A stretch of 64,000 nucleotides of DNA from Kribbella antiqua (lineage in GTDB: Bacteria > Actinomycetota > Actinomycetes > Propionibacteriales > Kribbellaceae): the NCBI RefSeq assembly GCF_004345665.1, contig NZ_SLWR01000010.1:215977-279976 (forward strand), read 5' to 3'. The translations under genes and the position numbers were made by a program. The notes under the pieces were generated by a model that saw only the letters and a list, made by a program, of their open reading frames with translations, was not told the DNA's origin and made no database searches. This document shows, one piece after another, positions 58,481 to 64,000 of the stretch; within the stretch, counting starts at the first letter, position 1; each line of letters starts with the position of its first letter.

Positions 58481-61400
58481 ATGCCCAGATTCCGCCCCCG
58501 ACGGCTGATCCCGGCCGTCGCGATCGCCGCGGTGGCCGTCGCCGCCGTGGCCTTCCCCGCCTCCGGCAACCAGTCCGCCAGTACGGCGAGCGGCCGGAGC
58601 GCAGCCACCCAAGCACCCAGCACGTTCACGCTGATCACCGGTGACAAGGTGATCGCCCGCCAGGGCCCCGGCGGCACCTTCAGCACCGAGGTCCGGCCCG
58701 GTCCCGGCCGCGCCGGCATGATGTTCCACAAGGTTGCCCTAGGCAAGCAGCAGTCGGTGATCCCGTTCGACGCGGTCCCGCTGGTCGCGGCCGGCCTCGT
58801 CGACCCTCGGCTGTTCGATGTTGCCCTGCTCGCGGATCTCGGCCTCGACGACGTGTCTTCCCCCGACCTCCCACTCCTGGTCGAACACGCCGGTCGGGCG
58901 ACCACTTTCAAAGGCACGAAGATCAAGCGCGAACTCCCCTTGGTCGGCGCCGTCGCGCTGCGCCAGGACCGTCGTACGGCGAATACCTTCTGGCAATCCT
59001 GGAAAAGCAGCAAGAAGAAGATCTGGCTCGACGGTGGCATCAAGCCCACTCTCGATCGCAGCGTCGCGCAGATCGGCGCGCCGGTCGCATGGCAGGCGGG
59101 TGCGACCGGCAAGGGCGTGAAGGTTGCCGTCCTCGACTCCGGGTACGACGCCACCCACGCCGACCTCGAGGACCGGGTCGTCGCAGCCAAGAGCTTCGTT
59201 GACGACAACACGGTCGACGATCAGGTTGGCCACGGTACGCACGTCGCCTCGACGGTCGCCGGCACGGGACAGGCGTCCGGCGGCAAGTACCGCGGTGTCG
59301 CACCGGAGGCGGACCTGATGATCGGCAAGGTTTGCGGCCGGAAGGGCTGCGAGCTGTCCGACATCATCGCGGGCATGGAGTGGGCCGCCCACGCAGGCGC
59401 GAAGGTGGTGAATCTCAGCCTGGGCGGCTGGGCGTCCGACGGCACCGACGTCGTCTCACAGGCGGTCAACGAGCTGACCGCGAGTACCGGCACGCTCTTC
59501 GTCGCATCAGCCGGGAATGACGGCATCGAGTCGAGCATCGGCAGCCCGGCCGCCGCTGACGCCGCGCTGGCCGTCGCCTCGGTCACCAAGTCCGACACGC
59601 TCAGCACGTTCTCCAGCCGCGGTCCCCGGCTCGGCGACTTCGCCGTGAAGCCGGACATCGCGGCACCGGGCGACCGGATCGTCGCCGCCCGCGCCGCCGG
59701 GACATTGGCGCCGTTCGCGATCAATCCGTCGTACGCCGAACTGTCCGGCACCTCGATGGCATCGCCGCACGTCGCGGGCGCGGCCGCGCTGCTCGCCCAG
59801 TTGCATCCGGGCTGGAAAGCGCCGGAATTGAAGGCAGCGCTGATGAACTCCGCCCTCGGCCTCCCCGGGATCGGCGTCTTCGGCCAAGGCGCCGGCCGGG
59901 TCGATCTGTCCCGCGCGGTCAAGCAGTCCGTGATCGCCACACCGGCCACGGTCGACCTTGGCCTGCAGAGTTACCCGCACGCCGACGACAAGCCCGTCAC
60001 GAAGACGGTGACCTATCGCAACGACGGCGGCAAGCCGATCAACCTGAAGCTCTCCCTGGAGGCCAAGCCGGCGAAGGTGTTCCGGCTCAGCCGGTCGAGC
60101 ATCGTCGTACCGGCCAACGGTACGGAGACGGTCGACATCACCGCAGACACTTCCACCGAAGGTCCCAACGGTGCGTACGCCGGCTGGCTTGTTGCTACTG
60201 GCAACGGTACGGCGATCAGGACGACCGTTGGCGTGGGCAAGGAAATACCGAGCTACGAGCGGAAGATCGTCATGCTCGACCGCTCCGGCAAGCCGGTGGT
60301 CAACGACGAGACCCAGTTCGGCGCGGTGTTCCTGGCCGACGTGGAGCACCAGCAGGGCTATTTCGCCGTGCCGGGCGACACGATCCGGTTGCCGCAAGGC
60401 CGCTATGCGATGGACGCTCTGCTGGGGAAGTCCAACGAGGAGGGGCAGGGGTACGCCGAGGGGACCTACTTCGGTGAGCCGGAGCTCGTCGTAGGCGAGT
60501 CGGGCAGCCTCGTCCTCGACGGCCGCAAGGCCAACAAGGTCGCGGTCCAAGCACCAGTCGCCGGGGCTTCCGCTGCCACAGCGGGCGTCGGGTACGCCAC
60601 GCCACTCGGCAACAGCACCTTCGTCGGCGGCATCGCGGTCATCAACCCGCTGCGACCCGACTTCTCCCCCGACCTGTACGTCGTACCGAACGCCACTGGG
60701 ACGGCGAAGACCTTCACTGGCTTCGCCCATGTCGCGTGGGCGAAGATGCCGCCGGATCAGTCACCGGAAGGCGGCTTCTACCTGGACAGCCCTTACCTCT
60801 ACCACGACGTCTCCACCTGGCCGGGCCGCTTCCCCACCAAGCCGGCGCTGGTCAGCAAGGAGTACGCCCACCTCGACGCGTCGTACGCCGGTGAGCCCGG
60901 GACGCGCGGCAACAACTACGGCTTCCCCTCGCTGCCGCAGAAAGACAGCGGCGGGCATGTGGTCGGGCTGTTCCTCTTCACCCCTGCGATCGAGATGAAC
61001 CTGCCGTTCCGGCGCCAGGAGTACTACGCCGCCAAGGGCGTCAACTGGGCCTTCGAGACCGAGGTGTTCCGCTATCTGCCGGAGGACGGCGCGGTCGAGT
61101 ACACAGCCGTCGTCGACTCCCAGCACACCGCCTACCCAGCCGGGCGTACGACGAAGGTCCGTTGGCAGCAGGGTGTCTTCGGCCCGAGCCTGCCGGACCG
61201 GCGCGCAGGCATGCCGGGACGCGAGCCGCAGCCGTTCACCTACCGCGACGGCGACAGCCTGACAGTTGACGTCCCGCTGTACGCCGACGGCGGCGCGGGA
61301 CGGCTCGGCGACGCGATCATCGACTCCGAGCACACCACTCTGTCGCACGAGGGCGTCGAGCTCGGCGCCAGCGACGCACTCCGGTTGCAGACCTTCCAAC

Positions 61401-61846
61401 TGCCGGCGGAAGAAGCGCAGTACGTGCTCACCAAGACGGCGACACGCTCACCGGACCGCTACAAGCTGTCCACGGACATCGAATCGGTCTGGACGTTCCG
61501 CTCGCAGCGCACGCCCGACGGCCAGTCCACGGCGCTGCCGCTGATGAACGTGCGCTACCAACCCGCTCTCGACGACCGCAACCGGGCACCAGCCGGACGC
61601 TTCGAGGTCCCGTTCACCATCGAGCACCAGTACGGCGCGACGCGGCGACCGGTGGTGTCGGTGGCAGTAGAGGCGTCGTACGACGGCAAGACCTGGCACA
61701 CCGTGCCCGTCCGCCGGACCACCACCGGCTGGACCGCGGTCACCGACCAGCCAGCCGGGACCTTCGTCTCCCTGCGGGCGCACGCCACAGACTCAGCCGG
61801 GAACGAGGTGAACCAGACCATCCACCGAGCGTTTGAGGTGAGGTAG
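58481..61846 (+). CDS. Large secreted subtilisin-like (S8) serine protease
   Basis: This is a 1121-residue exported protease. A signal peptide (RRLIPAVAIAAVAVAAVAFPASG) and propeptide precede the S8 domain (about 195-480). The Asp is in GVKVAVLDSGYDATHADL, the His in VGHGTHVASTVAGTG, the oxyanion Asn in FVASAGNDG, and the Ser in GTSMASPHVAGAAALLAQ. About 640 residues follow, with Ig-like/C5a-peptidase-like beta domains (VTYRNDGGKPINLKLSLEAKP onward). GAGAGGT precedes the ATG. It starts 37 bases after the CU044_5270-type gene and may be a target or co-member of the sigma operon. Role: extracellular protein degradation. Confidence 0.93.
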   Translation: MPRFRPRRLIPAVAIAAVAVAAVAFPASGNQSASTASGRSAATQAPSTFTLITGDKVIARQGPGGTFSTEVRPGPGRAGMMFHKVALGKQQSVIPFDAVPLVAAGLVDPRLFDVALLADLGLDDVSSPDLPLLVEHAGRATTFKGTKIKRELPLVGAVALRQDRRTANTFWQSWKSSKKKIWLDGGIKPTLDRSVAQIGAPVAWQAGATGKGVKVAVLDSGYDATHADLEDRVVAAKSFVDDNTVDDQVGHGTHVASTVAGTGQASGGKYRGVAPEADLMIGKVCGRKGCELSDIIAGMEWAAHAGAKVVNLSLGGWASDGTDVVSQAVNELTASTGTLFVASAGNDGIESSIGSPAAADAALAVASVTKSDTLSTFSSRGPRLGDFAVKPDIAAPGDRIVAARAAGTLAPFAINPSYAELSGTSMASPHVAGAAALLAQLHPGWKAPELKAALMNSALGLPGIGVFGQGAGRVDLSRAVKQSVIATPATVDLGLQSYPHADDKPVTKTVTYRNDGGKPINLKLSLEAKPAKVFRLSRSSIVVPANGTETVDITADTSTEGPNGAYAGWLVATGNGTAIRTTVGVGKEIPSYERKIVMLDRSGKPVVNDETQFGAVFLADVEHQQGYFAVPGDTIRLPQGRYAMDALLGKSNEEGQGYAEGTYFGEPELVVGESGSLVLDGRKANKVAVQAPVAGASAATAGVGYATPLGNSTFVGGIAVINPLRPDFSPDLYVVPNATGTAKTFTGFAHVAWAKMPPDQSPEGGFYLDSPYLYHDVSTWPGRFPTKPALVSKEYAHLDASYAGEPGTRGNNYGFPSLPQKDSGGHVVGLFLFTPAIEMNLPFRRQEYYAAKGVNWAFETEVFRYLPEDGAVEYTAVVDSQHTAYPAGRTTKVRWQQGVFGPSLPDRRAGMPGREPQPFTYRDGDSLTVDVPLYADGGAGRLGDAIIDSEHTTLSHEGVELGASDALRLQTFQLPAEEAQYVLTKTATRSPDRYKLSTDIESVWTFRSQRTPDGQSTALPLMNVRYQPALDDRNRAPAGRFEVPFTIEHQYGATRRPVVSVAVEASYDGKTWHTVPVRRTTTGWTAVTDQPAGTFVSLRAHATDSAGNEVNQTIHRAFEVR

Positions 61847-61877
61847 CAGTGTTGTGGGCGGCGTCTAAGGTCGAAGC

Positions 61878-63533
61878 ATGGGGATACTGCTCGAGCTTGA
61901 CCTGACCAGGGGTGTGCTGGAGACGCCGCCCGCTTCGCCGGTGGCCGCGTTCCGGGCCAGGCACCTGCCGACGCTGCGCGAGTTGGTGGCGGCGCTGCGG
62001 AAGGGCGCGCGGGACGACTCCGTGGTCGGACTAGTCGCGCATCTGGGTGGGCATCGGCTGTCGCTCGCCCAGGTGCAGGACCTCCGGGAGGCGGTCGCCG
62101 ATTTCCGTACGTCGGGCAAGCCGGCCGTCGCCTGGACCGAGTCGTTCGGCGAGACCGGCAGCGGGACCGTGCCGTACTATCTGGCGACCGCGTTCGACGA
62201 GATCTGGGTGCAGCCGTCCGGCGAGCTCGCCATCACCGGCGTCTCGGTCCAGGCCGTGTTCGTCCGGAGCGCGCTGGACAAGGCTGGAGTGATCCCGCAG
62301 TTCGGCAAGCGCCGCGAGTACAAGACGGCCGCGGACACCTTTACCGAGAAGGAGATGACGGCTCCCGCGCGCGAGATGGCGGCGCGGCTGGCGGAGTCGG
62401 CGTACGAGCAGATCGTCGAGGGCATCGCCGTACGGCGTCGTCTCGACACCACGCGGGTCCGGGAGCTGGTGGACAGCGCCCCACTGGCCGCGCAGGCGGG
62501 CCTCGAAGCTGGACTGGTCGACCGGCTCGGCTACCGCTCGGATGTGTACGACGAACTCCGCAAAGGGCTCGGCGAAGGGACCACGCGGTTGCTGGCCGAG
62601 CGGTACATCCGCCGCGGGCCGCGCACTCTGGAGGATCTGCGCAAGACTCTGCCCTGGCCGCAGAAGCCGGTGGTAGCCGTCGTACGGATCTCCGGCGGCA
62701 TCACGGTAGGCCGCAACTCCAGCAGCCCGCTCGGCGGTCAGGGCTCAGGCTCCGACACGGTCGGCGCCGCGCTGCGTGCCGTGGCCGACGAGGACAAGGT
62801 GAAGGCCGTCGTACTGCGGGTGGACAGCCCGGGCGGCTCGTACGTCGCCTCGGACGCGATCCGCAACGAGGTGCTCCGGCTGCGGTCCACCGGGCGGCCG
62901 GTGATCGCTTCGATGGGCAGCGTGGCGGCGTCCGGCGGGTACTTCGTCGCGATGCCGGCCGATGTGATCGTCGCGCAACCGGGCACGATCACCGGCTCGA
63001 TCGGCGTGCTGTCCGGCAAGGGCGTCGTACGGGATGCACTCGGGCGGATCGGGATCTCGCAGGAGGCGGTGTCGGAGGGCGAGAACGCGCGGATGTACTC
63101 CGCGCAGGAGGAGTTCACCGACGAGCAGTGGGCTCGGTTGGAGGAGACCCTCGACCGCATCTACAAGGACTTCGTCGCCAAGGCCGCCCAGGACCGCGGC
63201 CTCCCCGAGGAGCAGCTTGAGTCCCTCGCCCGCGGCCGGGTCTGGACCGGCGCCGACGCGCACGCGCGCAAGCTCGTCGACGAGCTCGGCGGCTTCCAGC
63301 ACGCTCTGACGATCGCCTGCAACCGCGCCGGCCTGGACCGCGACAACATCGCCCTCGCCGCGGTCCCACACCGCAACCTGCTGGACCACCTCCGCGCCCC
63401 CACGACCACCGACGACCTGGCCGTTACCGCGCCGCCGCTGACCCTCGACGGCATCACCACCGGGCTGTACTCCGCACTCGGCCTCCCACCGGCAGGCGTA
63501 CTGCGGATGCCACTCAACTGGCAGCTCGGCTAA
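61878..63533 (+). CDS. sppA: SppA-type S49 peptidase, cytosolic double-domain form
   Basis: This is a 551-residue protein with two S49 domains as in SppA 67K. The N-terminal half supplies the Lys (FGKRREYKTAADTFTEKEMTAPAREMA), and the C-terminal half the Ser (IASMGSVAASGGYFVAMPADVIVAQPGTITGSIGV). VVLRVDSPGGSYVASDAIRNEV is the substrate-binding strand. I see no N-terminal membrane helix; the protein begins MGILLELDLTRG, so it is probably soluble or peripheral, unlike the anchored enzyme. It degrades released signal peptides or other small membrane peptides. It overlaps the convergent FAD enzyme by 4 bases at the stops. Confidence 0.92.
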   Translation: MGILLELDLTRGVLETPPASPVAAFRARHLPTLRELVAALRKGARDDSVVGLVAHLGGHRLSLAQVQDLREAVADFRTSGKPAVAWTESFGETGSGTVPYYLATAFDEIWVQPSGELAITGVSVQAVFVRSALDKAGVIPQFGKRREYKTAADTFTEKEMTAPAREMAARLAESAYEQIVEGIAVRRRLDTTRVRELVDSAPLAAQAGLEAGLVDRLGYRSDVYDELRKGLGEGTTRLLAERYIRRGPRTLEDLRKTLPWPQKPVVAVVRISGGITVGRNSSSPLGGQGSGSDTVGAALRAVADEDKVKAVVLRVDSPGGSYVASDAIRNEVLRLRSTGRPVIASMGSVAASGGYFVAMPADVIVAQPGTITGSIGVLSGKGVVRDALGRIGISQEAVSEGENARMYSAQEEFTDEQWARLEETLDRIYKDFVAKAAQDRGLPEEQLESLARGRVWTGADAHARKLVDELGGFQHALTIACNRAGLDRDNIALAAVPHRNLLDHLRAPTTTDDLAVTAPPLTLDGITTGLYSALGLPPAGVLRMPLNWQLG

Positions 63534-64000
63534 AGCGACTGCGGGAAGGTGAAAAATCCCTCGGGGTCGTAGGCCCGCTTGACCTCGCGCAGCCGGCCGA
63601 GGTTCTCCCCGTGGTACGCCGTCAACGCGTCGTCGAGGGTCGGGTCGGGAAAGTTGGTGTAGACCCGCCCGGTGCCGTACGGCTCGAGCGGGCTGAAGAC
63701 CTGGGCAAGCTTGGCGCGGTCGGTGCCTACGAGCTCCAGCAGGAACGCCGTGTCGCGGTGAGCGAAGGCGGTCGCGGTCGCCGGGACTCGGTTGTAGGCG
63801 CCGCCCATCGGCGTGAAGTTCACGTCGCCGGGTGCGTCGCGGAGCAACTCCTCGATCACCGCCACCGGGAGCGGCCCAGCGAAGAACTCCGACTTGCTGA
63901 CCGCCATGCTTTCGCCCGCGTCGGGATCGTCACCGAGGCCGACGAGCGACTCCTTCAGCCGGCGATACGGCAGCTGCTCGACCACCGCGAATGTCGGCGA
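63530..64000 (-). CDS. BBE-type FAD-linked oxidoreductase, C-terminal part
   Basis: The minus strand stays open to the right edge, so only the last 156 or so residues are visible. The end DDALTAYHGENLGRLREVKRAYDPEGFFTFPQSL is the berberine-bridge C-terminal signature (Tyr-x-x-Asn-x-x-Arg-Leu-x-x-x-Lys-x-x-Tyr-Asp-Pro). Upstream stretches (GPLPVAVIEELLRD, GGAYNRVPATATAFAHRDTAFLLELVG) match the substrate-binding domain of FAD_binding_4 oxidases. The flavin-binding half lies outside the window. It would oxidise sugars or secondary metabolites with oxygen. The start codon is unknown. Confidence 0.9.
   Translation of the reverse strand, partial: SPTFAVVEQLPYRRLKESLVGLGDDPDAGESMAVSKSEFFAGPLPVAVIEELLRDAPGDVNFTPMGGAYNRVPATATAFAHRDTAFLLELVGTDRAKLAQVFSPLEPYGTGRVYTNFPDPTLDDALTAYHGENLGRLREVKRAYDPEGFFTFPQSL

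Overview
The window is very GC-rich, densely coding DNA with strong G/C third-position bias, frequent GTG starts and many 4-base ATGA/GTGA gene overlaps. NucS-type mismatch repair, an ethylmalonyl-CoA mutase/MeaA-type enzyme, ECF sigma factors and large secreted DNRLRE/RHS proteins point to an actinomycete chromosome. The overall style (abundant cgtacgtc-type codon runs, sugar-acid catabolism, wall-associated RHS proteins) suggests Kribbella or a close relative; that placement is inference. I saw no rRNA, tRNA, CRISPR array, transposase or phage module.

Layout. 1-5070 (minus): left-truncated DNRLRE secreted protein, alpha/beta hydrolase, small Cys/His protein, Tat-exported M28 peptidase, fatty acid desaturase. 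5301-7195 (plus): NarL-type two-component pair. 7205-9659 (minus): polar amino-acid ABC importer. 9743-18180: RelA/SpoT-domain protein with a C-terminal HEPN-like motif, truncated AraC regulator butted against a truncated phytanoyl-CoA dioxygenase, aminoglycoside-phosphotransferase-like protein, zeta-toxin-like kinase with a small partner, tandem-fused 3-hydroxyacyl-CoA dehydrogenase, methyltransferase/TfoX pair, nucS. 18290-21976: small orphan gene, glmS, glutaminase.

22171-27333 encodes a 1720-residue RHS protein ending in a short, strongly cationic, Trp-rich tail. 27370-36878 is a D-glucarate/galactarate-type catabolic island: three enolase-superfamily acid-sugar dehydratases, 5-dehydro-4-deoxyglucarate dehydratase, a TctABC tripartite transporter, a GntR/FadR regulator and a LysR regulator. 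Two promoters there share a 13-bp element at identical distance from the same -10 box. 36948-46285 holds assorted metabolism (phytase-like esterase, D-amino-acid oxidase, homocysteine methyltransferase, MocR regulator, quinone oxidoreductase with a TetR regulator, a frameshifted DUF5994 gene, carboxymuconolactone decarboxylase-like and PEP-mutase-like enzymes).

46320-49327 carries a DNRLRE protein that is an N-terminal paralogue of the RHS protein and shares its upstream DNA, preceded by a LuxR-type regulator interrupted by one in-frame stop. 49498-52842 has a PNPOx-like protein, an SDR, a compositionally distinct enoyl-CoA hydratase, a relic of a second SDR copy and a TetR regulator. 52886-64000 has an aldo/keto reductase, MeaA-type mutase, STAS protein, ECF sigma factor with a split CU044_5270-type partner, a large S8 protease, a cytosolic SppA-type peptidase and the C-terminal end of a BBE-type FAD oxidoreductase.

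The most unusual items are the RHS tail and its complementary paralogue with conserved promoter DNA, the RelA/SpoT-HEPN-like protein, the zeta-toxin pair, the glucarate regulon signals, and several gene scars (AraC/PhyH junction, SDR relic, frameshifts).
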